38,089 nt of DNA, taken from IMG/VR virus record IMGVR_UViG_3300021956_000028, positions 1 to 38,089 of that record. The stretch is one strand, 5' to 3'. Shown here in pieces: positions 1-8,166 of this stretch. Under the pieces are notes generated by a model, which was not told the origin of the DNA, searched no databases, and worked only from the letters and a program-made list of their open reading frames with translations. Each line of letters opens with the position of its first letter. The first letter of the stretch is position 1. Source of the stretch: a virus. A program made the position numbers and the translations under genes.

Positions 1-93
1 CTGCACAAAATTTTTTTTTTTTATTTTTAAAAAGCCAGCAGCACACTGCCAAAAAAGTAGCCCACATTGCCCACACTTTGCTAATATCCGCGT
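1..93. promoter_or_regulatory. leader of terminase operon with -10 box and 9-mer repeats
   Basis: Non-coding start of the window. It holds a T-run (11-22), the AT palindrome TTTTTAAAAA (24-33), two tandem 9-mers (TAGCCCACA at 58-66 and TTGCCCACA at 67-75) and a -10-like hexamer TAATAT (82-87). The hexamer lies only 6 nt from the ATG at 94 and there is no Shine-Dalgarno, so the transcript would start at or very near the start codon. No good -35 is seen; the 9-mers sit where a -35 or an activator site would be. The same 9-mers recur at the right end of the window. Confidence 0.45.
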
Positions 94-555
94 ATGTTCA
101 AATCCATCCCGTTCACCCCGCGCAAAGTCGAGGCGACCGAAGCCAGGCTTCAGGCCATCTATGACGCGGCTGCGCTTGGACTCAAGGGCGACTCGCTCGC
201 CTTGGCCGCTGGCATGCTGCCCACCGAGTTTAGGCAGCTGTGCGAGCTTGACCCGGCAGCGGACATGGCAGCATTGAAGGGCCGCGCCGACAGCGAGATG
301 GAGGCAAGCGCCCACCTGCGTGAGGCAGCCCGGTCTGGCGACGCCAAGGCGGCGTTGGCGATCCTGCAGCACGCCCACGGCTGGACGGCCCGCCAAGAGA
401 TTAGTGTCGACATCACGAACAAGATCAGCATCACGCAGGCGCTGCAGCAGGCGCAGGAGCGCGTCATCGACGGGCGCACGCTCGACGGGCTGATTACGGA
501 ACAGCAACCAGAAGTATTGCCAACTAAACTAACTGCACAGGTGCAGCATGGATGA
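94..555 (+). CDS. terS: putative small terminase subunit
   Basis: 153 aa. Small terminases recognise phage DNA and regulate the large subunit during packaging. The call rests on size, position two genes before the large terminase, and an alpha-helical, Ala-rich sequence with a predicted helix-turn-helix-like N-terminal part (about residues 15-60), followed by helices that could oligomerise (60-125). No catalytic motif is expected. It overlaps the next gene by 8 nt. The ATG follows a TAATAT hexamer by 6 nt with no Shine-Dalgarno, suggesting leaderless translation. Family assignment is inferred from context and architecture, not from a diagnostic motif. Confidence 0.7.
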   Translation: MFKSIPFTPRKVEATEARLQAIYDAAALGLKGDSLALAAGMLPTEFRQLCELDPAADMAALKGRADSEMEASAHLREAARSGDAKAALAILQHAHGWTARQEISVDITNKISITQALQQAQERVIDGRTLDGLITEQQPEVLPTKLTAQVQHG

Positions 556-1039
556 CAACGCATTAGCCCCTATTAGTTTGAACGCGCTGCGCGCCGCCCG
601 TGAAGGGTTGGACTACCGCGATATGGTGCGCGAGCACCTAGCTAAAAAAGCGCTATACAGCGGGCTAGGCTCAAACGAAAACCAAATGCCTATGCAAGAC
701 TTGTTATCGTATGAATTGCGCCGCGACCCGCGCATCGCCTTAATGTTGATGGGCAATTCAGGCAACTTAATGCGAGGGCGAGCATTAGGCGAATTGGAAG
801 CCGTCACGCCGGTTATGTTAATGGCACGACTAGGGTTAGAAAGCGGCGGCGCAAGAGCTGGCGTCAGCGGCACAGCGGTTAAACTGCCAACAGGCATTAA
901 GACCATGCCCGGCGCAGCAGACGTTGGGTACTCCGCGCCTATGATGGGCGGCAACGTCGACGTCAGTGGGTTCTACGGCCTAGCGCCGTCACCTCACCCA
1001 ATGTATGGCGTCAACGTGCGGTACAACAAAGAGTTCTAA
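548..1039 (+). CDS. hypothetical protein between terminase subunits
   Basis: 163 aa, function not recognised. The N-terminal half is charged and helical (about 1-75). The C-terminal half is rich in Gly, Met and Pro and ends in an aromatic-rich stretch with the final residues YNKEF. It lies between the terminase genes, overlapping the small terminase by 8 nt and the large terminase by 1 nt (TAATG), so it is translationally coupled to both. An AGGTG Shine-Dalgarno precedes the ATG. Context suggests a packaging or minor virion role, but nothing in the sequence proves it. Confidence 0.75.
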   Translation: MDDNALAPISLNALRAAREGLDYRDMVREHLAKKALYSGLGSNENQMPMQDLLSYELRRDPRIALMLMGNSGNLMRGRALGELEAVTPVMLMARLGLESGGARAGVSGTAVKLPTGIKTMPGAADVGYSAPMMGGNVDVSGFYGLAPSPHPMYGVNVRYNKEF

Positions 1040-2577
1040 TGGCGCAACAGCCAATCTATGACGCCGAGGGCGAGCAGCTCCTAATGACGCGCCTCTGGGC
1101 GCCGACCATCGCTGACGACCCCGAGGCGTTCGTGCTGTTCGCGTTCCCGTGGGGGCAAGCGAACACGCCGCTAGCCAAGTTCAAAGGCCCGCGCACCTGG
1201 CAGCGCAAGATACTGCGCAGGATAGCCAGCCACATCAAGAACAACCGAGGTCAGATTGACATGGACGCGCTACGCACTGCGGTCGCGTCCGGTCGAGGGA
1301 TCGGTAAGTCCGCGCTGGTCTCTTGGCTAGTTCTATGGATGCTGTCGACCCGCATTGGCTCCTCCGTGATCGTCAGTGCCAACAGTGAAGCCCAGCTCCG
1401 CTCAGTCACATGGGGCGAGCTGACTAAGTGGCAAGCGATGGTCATCAACAGCCATTGGTGGGAAATCAGCGCAACGAAGCTGGTGCCGGCTAAGTGGATA
1501 ACTGAACTGGTCGAGCGCGACTTGAAGAAAGGTACGCGCTACTGGGCGGCTGAAGGCAAACTGTGGTCGGAAGAGAATCCCGACAGCTACGCGGGTGTTC
1601 ACAACCACGACGGCATGATGCTGATCTTTGATGAAGCGTCAGGTATCCCGGACGCCATCTGGTCGGTCGGTGCGGGCTTTTTTACGGAACCCATACTAGA
1701 CCGGTACTGGTTCGCGTTCTCTAACCCCCGGCGTAATCAAGGCTACTTCTACGAGTGCTTCCACGCCAAGCGTAACTTCTGGCACACGGAGAACATTGAC
1801 TCGCGAACGGTCGAGGACACGGACAAGCAGATATATGAGCAGATCATTGCGGAGTATGGCGAGGATTCGCCACAGGCTAGGGTTGAGGTCTACGGTGAAT
1901 TCCCATCGGCTGGCGAAGATCAGTTTATTGGTGCGTCTGCTGTCGACGATGCCGCCCAAAGGCCACGCTACAAGGACGAGACGGCGCCAATTGTTGTCGG
2001 CGTTGACCCAGCTCGAGGCGGCGCGGACGCAACCGTCATCGTCGTCAGACAAGGGCGGGATCTAGTCGCGATCAAGCGGTACCACGGCGAGGACACGATG
2101 ACGACCGTTGGCCGGGTGATTGACGCCATCGAAGAGTACCGCCCGGCACTGACCGTGATCGACGAAGGTGGTCTGGGCTACGGGGTACTTGACAGGCTAA
2201 AAGAACAGCGTTACAAGGTGCGGGGAGTGAACTTTGGATGGAAGTCGAGCAAGCCCGTCATGTGGGGCAACAAGCGTGCTGAAATGTGGGGCGCAATGAA
2301 GGATTGGCTGCGAACGGCCAGTATCCCCAACGACCGGCAACTGAAAGCCGACCTGACCGGCCCGATGAAGAAACCCGACTCGTCGGGGACGATCTATCTG
2401 GAAGGCAAGAAAGAGATGAAATCTCGCGGCCTAGCGTCACCGGACGCAGCCGACGCGCTAGCAGTGACGTTCGCGTTCCCAGTGGCTAGCCGTGAGTCAA
2501 GCTACGACCGGGCAACGAGGTCAGCCCCGCGAGCGTACCAACAGCAAACAGCCGCAACTGGCTGGATGGGGAACTGA
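1039..2577 (+). CDS. terL: large terminase subunit (ATPase-nuclease)
   Basis: 512 aa, the expected size. This is the motor that pumps DNA into the prohead and cuts the concatemer. Walker A is SGRGIGKS (about 84-91), with an Arg/Lys-rich adenine-binding region before it; Walker B plus catalytic Glu is MLIFDEA (194-200). The C-terminal RNase-H-like nuclease shows acidic residues in GVDPARGG (D323), TVIDEGG (D375) and SPDAADAL (469-472). The start overlaps the preceding stop (TAATG), which implies coupled translation. Every catalytic element is present, so the protein looks intact. Confidence 0.97.
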   Translation: MAQQPIYDAEGEQLLMTRLWAPTIADDPEAFVLFAFPWGQANTPLAKFKGPRTWQRKILRRIASHIKNNRGQIDMDALRTAVASGRGIGKSALVSWLVLWMLSTRIGSSVIVSANSEAQLRSVTWGELTKWQAMVINSHWWEISATKLVPAKWITELVERDLKKGTRYWAAEGKLWSEENPDSYAGVHNHDGMMLIFDEASGIPDAIWSVGAGFFTEPILDRYWFAFSNPRRNQGYFYECFHAKRNFWHTENIDSRTVEDTDKQIYEQIIAEYGEDSPQARVEVYGEFPSAGEDQFIGASAVDDAAQRPRYKDETAPIVVGVDPARGGADATVIVVRQGRDLVAIKRYHGEDTMTTVGRVIDAIEEYRPALTVIDEGGLGYGVLDRLKEQRYKVRGVNFGWKSSKPVMWGNKRAEMWGAMKDWLRTASIPNDRQLKADLTGPMKKPDSSGTIYLEGKKEMKSRGLASPDAADALAVTFAFPVASRESSYDRATRSAPRAYQQQTAATGWMGN

Positions 2578-2578
2578 G

Positions 2579-2839
2579 ATGGCTGCTAAAAAAGGCGTGT
2601 CGTTAAGTGTAGGCCGGGGCGAGAAGCTGCCGGCAAGCAAGGGTGCGGGCCTGACAGCCAAAGGGCGGGAGAAGTACAACCGCGAGACAGGCAGCAACTT
2701 GAAGGCACCGGCGCCCCACCCGAAGACAAAAGCTGATGAAGGGCGCAAGAAATCGTTCTGCGCTCGAATGGGTGCTGTGGCGGCCAACGCTAAAGACGGC
2801 GAACGCGCGAAAGCGTCACTTAAACGGTGGAAATGCTAA
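2579..2839 (+). CDS. small basic protein, DUF6321-like
   Basis: 86 aa, very rich in Lys, Arg, Gly and Ala. The ATG at 2579 is chosen over an upstream in-frame start inside the large terminase gene because it follows the terminase stop by one base. The sequence (SVGRGEKLPASKGAGLTAKG, then a KYNRETGSNLKAP segment and C-terminal CARMGAV) resembles the small phage family I know as DUF6321. The role is unknown; the high charge would suit nucleic-acid or capsid-interior binding. It overlaps the next gene by one base (TAATG). Confidence 0.75.
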   Translation: MAAKKGVSLSVGRGEKLPASKGAGLTAKGREKYNRETGSNLKAPAPHPKTKADEGRKKSFCARMGAVAANAKDGERAKASLKRWKC

Positions 2840-2994
2840 TGGCTACTAAACCAGGACTGTACGCAAACATTCACGCCAAACAGGCACGCATCAAGGCTGG
2901 CTCTGGCGAGAAGATGAGGAAACCCGGCTCGCCTGGCGCGCCGACCAACAAGGACTTTAAGCAGTCTGCCAAGACAGCTAAAAAGGGGAAATAA
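2839..2994 (+). CDS. conserved tiny basic phage protein
   Basis: 51 aa, reading MATKPGLYANIHAKQ at its start and containing GSGEKMRKPGSPGAPT. I know this KPGLYANIHAK...GSGEKMRKPG pattern as a recurring small protein beside terminase and portal genes in many podoviruses; its function is not known. It is Lys/Gly-rich with no hydrophobic core, so probably disordered or nucleic-acid bound. It overlaps the previous stop (TAATG) and the next ATG follows its stop by one base. Confidence 0.75.
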   Translation: MATKPGLYANIHAKQARIKAGSGEKMRKPGSPGAPTNKDFKQSAKTAKKGK

Positions 2995-2995
2995 G

Positions 2996-3142
2996 ATGCC
3001 GCTCGTTAAGTCATCAAGCAAAGAAGCCTTTCGTAAAAACGTCAAGGCCGAGGTACAATCTGGCAAACCTGTAAAACAGGCCGTGGCCATCGCGTATGCC
3101 ACTAAGCGCGCGGCTGCCAAACCAGCGAAAAAGATGAAATAA
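2996..3142 (+). CDS. conserved tiny basic phage protein
   Basis: 48 aa, pattern MPLVKSSSKEAFRKNVKAE...GKPVKQAVAIAYATKR. It resembles a short protein that is widespread near phage terminase or portal genes, with a typical SSKxAxxxN start and a GKPxKQAVAIA core. Function unknown. The C-terminal Ala/Lys tail is strongly basic. The stop TAA at 3140-3142 directly abuts the portal ATG at 3143, so the three tiny genes after the large terminase form one coupled chain into the portal gene. Confidence 0.75.
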   Translation: MPLVKSSSKEAFRKNVKAEVQSGKPVKQAVAIAYATKRAAAKPAKKMK

Positions 3143-5419
3143 ATGGACTACACCGGCATAAATACCGCAGCGAAAGTTGCCAACGTCGGAGGCAACCCGC
3201 CCACCAAGAAGGGCGACGAGAGCGACAGCGACACGCTAGCCACGATGCGCACACGCCTGACGATGGCGATCTCTGCGCTGTCGGAGTCTCGCGAGGACGA
3301 ACTCGACGACTTGAAGTTTTATGCCGGCTCGCCCGACAACCACTGGCAGTGGCCTGCCGACGTACTGGCTACTCGCGGTGCGGTGCAGGGGCAAACGATC
3401 AACGCCCGCCCGACACTGACGATCAACAAGCTGCCGCAACATGTCCGACAAGTCACGAACGACCAAAGACAAAACCGTCCGAGCGGCAAAGTTATTCCTG
3501 CCGACGACAACGCCGACGTTGAAGTCGCCGAAATCTACCAAGGCATGGTCAGGCACATCGAGTACATCTCGGACGCCGACGTTGCCATCGACACCGCCTG
3601 CGAGAACCAAGTAAGTTACGGCGAAGGTTACATCCGTATCATCACCGAATACTGCGACGATGACTCGTTCGATCAAGACATCAAGATCATGCGGGTCAGA
3701 AATTCGTTTTCGGTCTACATGGATCCCACCATTCAAGATCCCTGCGGGTCGGATGCCAAGTGGTGCTTCATTACCGAAGACGTCACTCGCGACGAGTATC
3801 AGCGCATGTTCCCTGATGCGTCGCCGATCTCTAGCCTTGAGAACTCTGGCGTAGGCGATCAGTCGTTAAACGTCTGGATTAACGAGGACACGGTTCGTAT
3901 TGCCGAGTATTACTACGTCGAATACGACAAGGCAACGCTCCATCTGTACCCAGGCAACATCACCGCTTTCGAAGGTTCACCCGAAGCCAAGCAGTTAAAG
4001 ATGATGGGCGTCAAACCCATCCGTAGCCGTGAAGTAGACGCCAAGCGAGTCAAGTGGTGCAAGACCAACGGATACGAGTTCTTGGACAAACGCGACTGGG
4101 CAGGCAAGTGGATCCCTGTTATCCGCGTTGTTGGCAACGAATTTGAGGTCGATGGTCGTCTGTATGTCTCTGGATTGGTCAGAAACGCCAAAGATGCCCA
4201 AAGAATGTACAACTATTGGGTGTCTCAAGAAGCAGAAATGCTCGCTTTGGCGCCAAAAGCGCCATTTATTGGCTATGGCGGCCAGTTTGAAGGCTATGAA
4301 ACTCAGTGGAAGACCGCAAACACGCAAAATTGGCCATATTTAGAGGTCAATCCTGACGTAACCGACGGAAATGGTGCAGTGCTTCCACTGCCACAGCGCG
4401 CCGCGCCACCTTTGCCACAAACTGGTCTGATTCAGGCCAAGATGGGCGCCTCAGACGACATCAAATCGACCACTGGACAGTACGATACTAGCTTGGGAGC
4501 CACTTCTAATGAGCGTTCGGGCAAGGCAATTATGGCGCGCGAGCGTCAGTCTGACACTGGCACTTATCATTACGTGGACAATCTGGCGCGCGCTGTTCGG
4601 CATTATACGCGTCAGCTAGTTGACCTGATTCCGAAGATTTACGACACCCAGCGCGTGGCCCGCATCATTGGTGTGGACGGCGAAACGGACATGGTCAAGA
4701 TCGACCCGACCCAGCAGGAGCCGGTCAAGAAGATCGTCGACCAGCAGGGCATCGAGATCGACAAGATTTACAACCCCGGCGTCGGTAAGTACGACGTTGT
4801 GGTCACTACCGGCCCGTCCTACATGACCAAGCGTCAAGAAGCACTGGATGCAATGGGCATGATCCTGCAATCCAACCCGCAGCTCTGGCAAGTCGCCGGC
4901 GACCTGTTCATCAAGAACATGGATTGGCCAGGCGCACAAGAGATGGCCAAGCGGTTTGCTCGCGTTATCGACCCGAAAGTGTTGGGCGACGGATCAGACG
5001 ACAGCCCCGAGCTGCAACAGGCCAAGCAGCAGCTGCAAGCGATGGCACAAGAACTGGATCAGCTGCACCAAATGCTGCAAAATGTCGGCAAATCCGTCGA
5101 AATGCAGGACTTGGAGCGCAAGAATTTTGAGGCTGAGATTAAGGCGTATCAGGCCGAAACACAGCGTATTTCAGCCATTCAGGCCAGTATGTCGCCCGAA
5201 CAGATTCAAGATATCGTCATGGGCACCGTGCATGGCATGATTACAAGCGGCGATCTGGTGGGCGAGATGCCTGGCCGCGAAATGAACGAGCAAATGCCTG
5301 AACAAGCCGAGTATCAGCAGCCAGAACAGGGCATGATGCCGCCAGAACAGCCTGAGTACGGACAAATGGAAATGCCGCAAGGCGAAATAATGCCACCTGA
5401 AGGGATGCCACCACAATGA
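3143..5419 (+). CDS. portal protein, P22-type
   Basis: 758 aa. The portal ring sits at one capsid vertex and is the docking site for terminase and the DNA channel. Length, gene position and sequence style match the P22 gp1-like family: an N-terminal helical region with DDLKFYAGSP, DNHWQWP and RQVTNDQRQNRPSGKV stretches (about 50-115), a central wing/stem with a TGQYDTSLGATSNERSGKAI segment (about 443-462), and a long C-terminal coiled coil (about 625-690). The tail (about 705-758) is low complexity, rich in Met, Pro, Gln and Glu with PEQ/MPP repeats. It overlaps the next gene by 4 nt (ATGA). Confidence 0.93.
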   Translation: MDYTGINTAAKVANVGGNPPTKKGDESDSDTLATMRTRLTMAISALSESREDELDDLKFYAGSPDNHWQWPADVLATRGAVQGQTINARPTLTINKLPQHVRQVTNDQRQNRPSGKVIPADDNADVEVAEIYQGMVRHIEYISDADVAIDTACENQVSYGEGYIRIITEYCDDDSFDQDIKIMRVRNSFSVYMDPTIQDPCGSDAKWCFITEDVTRDEYQRMFPDASPISSLENSGVGDQSLNVWINEDTVRIAEYYYVEYDKATLHLYPGNITAFEGSPEAKQLKMMGVKPIRSREVDAKRVKWCKTNGYEFLDKRDWAGKWIPVIRVVGNEFEVDGRLYVSGLVRNAKDAQRMYNYWVSQEAEMLALAPKAPFIGYGGQFEGYETQWKTANTQNWPYLEVNPDVTDGNGAVLPLPQRAAPPLPQTGLIQAKMGASDDIKSTTGQYDTSLGATSNERSGKAIMARERQSDTGTYHYVDNLARAVRHYTRQLVDLIPKIYDTQRVARIIGVDGETDMVKIDPTQQEPVKKIVDQQGIEIDKIYNPGVGKYDVVVTTGPSYMTKRQEALDAMGMILQSNPQLWQVAGDLFIKNMDWPGAQEMAKRFARVIDPKVLGDGSDDSPELQQAKQQLQAMAQELDQLHQMLQNVGKSVEMQDLERKNFEAEIKAYQAETQRISAIQASMSPEQIQDIVMGTVHGMITSGDLVGEMPGREMNEQMPEQAEYQQPEQGMMPPEQPEYGQMEMPQGEIMPPEGMPPQ

Positions 5420-5778
5420 AAGCAGCGGATTTTGTAGGTCTGTTGTTTCTGGCTAGGGATGTCGCGCACAGCGTGCATTTGAACACCCGCAGCTTTAGCA
5501 AACACATGGCCCTGAATATTTTTTACGACCGAATCATTGATGCGGCAGACGATTTTACGGAAGCCTACCAAGGCCGCCACGGCTTGATTGGCCCAGTGAC
5601 GTTGATGTCGGCCAAAAAACAAGGCAACATTATCGAGTTTCTGGAAGACTCGTTGAAACAGATTGAAGACGCTCGCTACGAAGTCGTTGACAAAAGTGAT
5701 ATGTCATTGCAACAATTGATCGACAATATCATTGAGATTTACCTTCGTACCTTATACAAATTGAAATATCTCGCTTGA
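5416..5778 (+). CDS. small helical protein, DUF5856-like
   Basis: 120 aa, mostly alpha-helical, with conserved-looking NTRSFSKHMALNIFYDRIID and ADDFTEAYQG segments. I associate this pattern with DUF5856, a phage family with a ferritin/Dps-like four-helix look; no enzymatic activity is established to my knowledge. The His and Glu/Asp residues (H29, D37, E49 or nearby) could be metal ligands, but that is inference. It is translationally coupled to the portal gene (ATGA overlap). Confidence 0.7.
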   Translation: MKAADFVGLLFLARDVAHSVHLNTRSFSKHMALNIFYDRIIDAADDFTEAYQGRHGLIGPVTLMSAKKQGNIIEFLEDSLKQIEDARYEVVDKSDMSLQQLIDNIIEIYLRTLYKLKYLA

Positions 5779-5786
5779 GGTAAAAC

Positions 5787-6053
5787 ATGGCAAATTACAC
5801 CTACATCACGGCTACGGCCAACATTAAACCGGCAGCCGGCAAACTAAAGGGCATTTTTGTCAGTGCAGCCTCGGCAACCCCGACTATCACTGTTTACGAC
5901 TCAGCTGCAGCGACCACAACGACCACCATTCTGGGGACGTTCACGCCGGCTGCTGCCACTTCATACCTGTTGCCGCTAGACGGCGCGTATGCTAAAAATG
6001 GCATTTATGTTGTAATCGGTGGTACAGTAAACGCAACAGTTATTTACGAGTAA
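5787..6053 (+). CDS. hypothetical small beta-rich virion protein
   Basis: 88 aa, rich in Thr, Ala and Val with alternating hydrophobics typical of a small beta sandwich (ITVYDSA...TILGTFTPAAA...YVVIGGTVNATVIYE). No Cys and little charge. A TTGAGG ribosome-binding site, overlapping the previous stop, precedes the ATG. Similar short proteins occur in phage head operons, possibly as capsid decorators. The function is not proven by anything in the sequence. Confidence 0.65.
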   Translation: MANYTYITATANIKPAAGKLKGIFVSAASATPTITVYDSAAATTTTTILGTFTPAAATSYLLPLDGAYAKNGIYVVIGGTVNATVIYE

Positions 6054-6060
6054 GTCGAAA

Positions 6061-6100
6061 TACCGCACTGACGCGGTACGTCAGGGATTCTTTAGGAATC
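6061..6100 (+). promoter_or_regulatory. alternative hairpins in scaffold-gene leader
   Basis: Three short stems lie just before the scaffold start at 6105. Stem A pairs TACCGC (6061-6066) with GCGGTA (6073-6078). Stem B pairs CTGACG (6068-6073) with CGTCAG (6079-6084). They share bases and cannot form together. Stem C pairs GATTC (6086-6090) with GAATC (6096-6100) and covers the AGGA Shine-Dalgarno (6094-6097). No T-run follows, so translational control or RNA processing is more likely than termination. Confidence 0.45.
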
Positions 6101-6104
6101 GACA

Positions 6105-6890
6105 ATGTCTGAAGAGATTCAAAACGAGTTAGCGGAAGCACCACCCCCCGCGCCAGAACAGGCACCGACGGCAGAGCCTGTAGCTGAAGAAACACATGCG
6201 CCGGAGAATGAAGAGTCAAAGCCAGCCAAAGTCTTCACACAAGAAGAACTAGACGCTGCCATTGGCAAAAGGCTTGCAAGAGAACAGCGTAAGTGGGAAA
6301 GAGAACAGGCACGTCGAGCGCAAGAAGCGCCTGCCGTATCTGCCGAACTCCCGCCGGTTGAGAATTTTAATTCTGTTGACGAATACGCCGAAGCATTGGC
6401 GGTTCGTAAAGCAGAAGAATTGCTCGCCAGACGTGAAGCTGATCGCGAACGCATGAGTATGCTTGAGGCATATCAGGATCGTGAAGAGGACGCGCGGACT
6501 AAGTATGAGGACTTTGAACAAGTCGCATACAACCCCGCACTGCCGATTACGAGAGAGATGGCTGAAACTATTCAATCGTCCGATATCGGCCCCGAACTAG
6601 CGTATTACTTGGGTTCGCACCCAAGCGAAGCTAGTCGGATTTCACGCTTATCGCCTATTTTGCAGGCTAAAGAGATCGGCAAACTGGAAGCTAAGATTGC
6701 TTCAGAACCGGTTTTAAAGAAAACAACTAGCGCCCCACCTCCGATAGCACCGATTAGCGGTCGTGGCACTGGCGCGCCGTCTTATGACACGACTGACCCA
6801 CGTTCTATCAAGAACATGAGTACGTCAGAGTGGATTGAGGCAGAGCGCCAGCGTCAAATCAGGAAGTTGGAAGCTCAACGTAATCGCTAA
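6105..6890 (+). CDS. capsid scaffolding protein
   Basis: 261 aa, directly before the coat gene, as is usual for scaffolds, which guide coat assembly and then leave the prohead. The sequence is highly charged and low in hydrophobics: an acidic Pro/Glu/Ala-rich N-terminus (1-45), long helices with many Glu, Arg and Ala (about 45-150), a Pro/Thr linker (about 205-235) and a basic C-terminal helix (EWIEAERQRQIRKLEAQRNR, 242-261). A basic C-terminal helix is what binds coat in the P22 scaffold. Homology is not evident by eye, so the call rests on position and composition. Confidence 0.85.
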   Translation: MSEEIQNELAEAPPPAPEQAPTAEPVAEETHAPENEESKPAKVFTQEELDAAIGKRLAREQRKWEREQARRAQEAPAVSAELPPVENFNSVDEYAEALAVRKAEELLARREADRERMSMLEAYQDREEDARTKYEDFEQVAYNPALPITREMAETIQSSDIGPELAYYLGSHPSEASRISRLSPILQAKEIGKLEAKIASEPVLKKTTSAPPPIAPISGRGTGAPSYDTTDPRSIKNMSTSEWIEAERQRQIRKLEAQRNR

Positions 6891-6909
6891 CTTTTTTAGG
6901 ATATAAATC

Positions 6910-8112
6910 ATGGCAAACTCGATTCTTACCATCGACATGATTACCCGCAAAGCTCTCGAAATCCTCGAGAACAACCTGGTAATCTCTCGTAACGTCAACC
7001 GCCAATACGACGACTCGTTCGCCGTTGAAGGTGCAAAAATTGGTTCTACTCTGCGTATCCGCTTGCCGGACCGCGCTTTGGTGACTGACGGCGCCGCCCT
7101 GCAAACTCAGGACGACAACGAACAGTACACCACGCTGTCGGTTGCTTCGCAGAAGCACATCGGCATCAACTTCACTTCTGCCGAACTCACCATGCAGTTG
7201 GATGACTTCGCAGAGCGTGTTCTGAAGCCCCGTATTTCGCAGCTGGCTGCATCCATCGATGCTGACGTTGCTAATGCGTACAAAAACATCTTCAATTCCG
7301 TCGGCACCCCCGGCACCACCCCATCGACTTCGCTCGTTCTGCTGCAAGCGCAACAGAAGCTGAACGAAAACGCTGCTGTGATGTCGCCACGTTACGCAAC
7401 TGTTAACCCAGCTGCTAACGCCGGTCTGGTCGAAGGCATGAAAGGTCTGTTCAACCCAACCGACACCATCAGCCGCCAGTTCAAGAACGGCATGATGGGC
7501 ACTGGCGTTCTGGGCTTCGACGAAGTCAATATGTCTCAGTCGATCAAACAGCACACCACTGGTAGCTGGGGCACCTCGATCACTGTGACTTCGACTGTTA
7601 CTACCGAAGGTCAGTCCACTCTGCCAATCAGCTTCACTGGTTCGAGCAAGACTTGGAACGTCGGCGACGTGTTCACCATCGCTGGTGTTAACGCTGTCAA
7701 CCCACAGACCCGTGAGTCCACAGGCTCGCTGCAGCAGTTCGTTGTGACTGCTGTTGCTTCCGGCTCCTCGACTGCTACGCTGTCGATCAGCCCAGCTCTG
7801 TATTCCGCTGGTCAGGCTCTGGCTACTGTTGACGCTCTGCCTGTTTCGGGCGCTGTTGTCACCATGTTGGGTTCGGCTGCTACTCAGTACGCTCAAAACC
7901 TCGTCTATCACAAAGACGCAATCACGCTGGCTACCGCCGACCTGCTGATGCCACAAGGCGTCGACATGGCGTCGCGTCAAGTCCATAACGGCATCTCGAT
8001 GCGTATCGTTCGTCAATACGACATCAACAATGACCGTATGCCTTGCCGTATCGACGTTCTGTACGGCTACAGCACGATTCGTCCGCAAATGGCTTGCCGC
8101 ATCTGGGGCTAA
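6910..8112 (+). CDS. major capsid protein, P22 coat-like
   Basis: 400 aa, near the length of P22 gp5. It forms the icosahedral shell (HK97 fold). Supporting features are the N-arm and E-loop region with DDSFAVEGAKIGSTLRIRLP, a spine-helix region with RISQLAASIDADVANAYKN, and a beta-rich insertion (about 220-300, with FTGSSKTWNVGDVFTIAGV) equivalent to the P22 I-domain. The C-terminal AITLATADLLMPQGVD...SMRIVRQYDINNDRMPCRIDVLYG block is typical of this coat family. Codon use is biased and regular, as in highly expressed genes. A T-poor hairpin follows the stop. Confidence 0.93.
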   Translation: MANSILTIDMITRKALEILENNLVISRNVNRQYDDSFAVEGAKIGSTLRIRLPDRALVTDGAALQTQDDNEQYTTLSVASQKHIGINFTSAELTMQLDDFAERVLKPRISQLAASIDADVANAYKNIFNSVGTPGTTPSTSLVLLQAQQKLNENAAVMSPRYATVNPAANAGLVEGMKGLFNPTDTISRQFKNGMMGTGVLGFDEVNMSQSIKQHTTGSWGTSITVTSTVTTEGQSTLPISFTGSSKTWNVGDVFTIAGVNAVNPQTRESTGSLQQFVVTAVASGSSTATLSISPALYSAGQALATVDALPVSGAVVTMLGSAATQYAQNLVYHKDAITLATADLLMPQGVDMASRQVHNGISMRIVRQYDINNDRMPCRIDVLYGYSTIRPQMACRIWG

Positions 8113-8118
8113 GTCTTG

Positions 8119-8138
8119 GTGGGGGCTTTGGCCCCCAT
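8119..8138 (+). terminator. hairpin after coat gene
   Basis: GGGGGC (8121-8126) pairs with GCCCCC (8131-8136) around a TTTG loop, extended by one A-T and one G-T pair. T-rich sequence appears only 9 nt later (8146-8151), so it is a weak terminator, a partial attenuator or a 3'-end stabiliser for coat mRNA. Confidence 0.6.
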
Positions 8139-8166
8139 TGACAACATTTTTTAAAGGAAAATTATC

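Noticed and set aside
11-33. Poly-T run followed by TTTTTAAAAA as a terminator
   Set aside because: No GC-rich stem precedes it within the window; it could be the tail of a hairpin only if the ends are joined, and the right-end sequence shows no such stem.
3236-3736. A 166-codon leftward frame inside the portal gene
   Set aside because: Val/Asp/Arg-rich shadow of the portal reading frame with no start signal.
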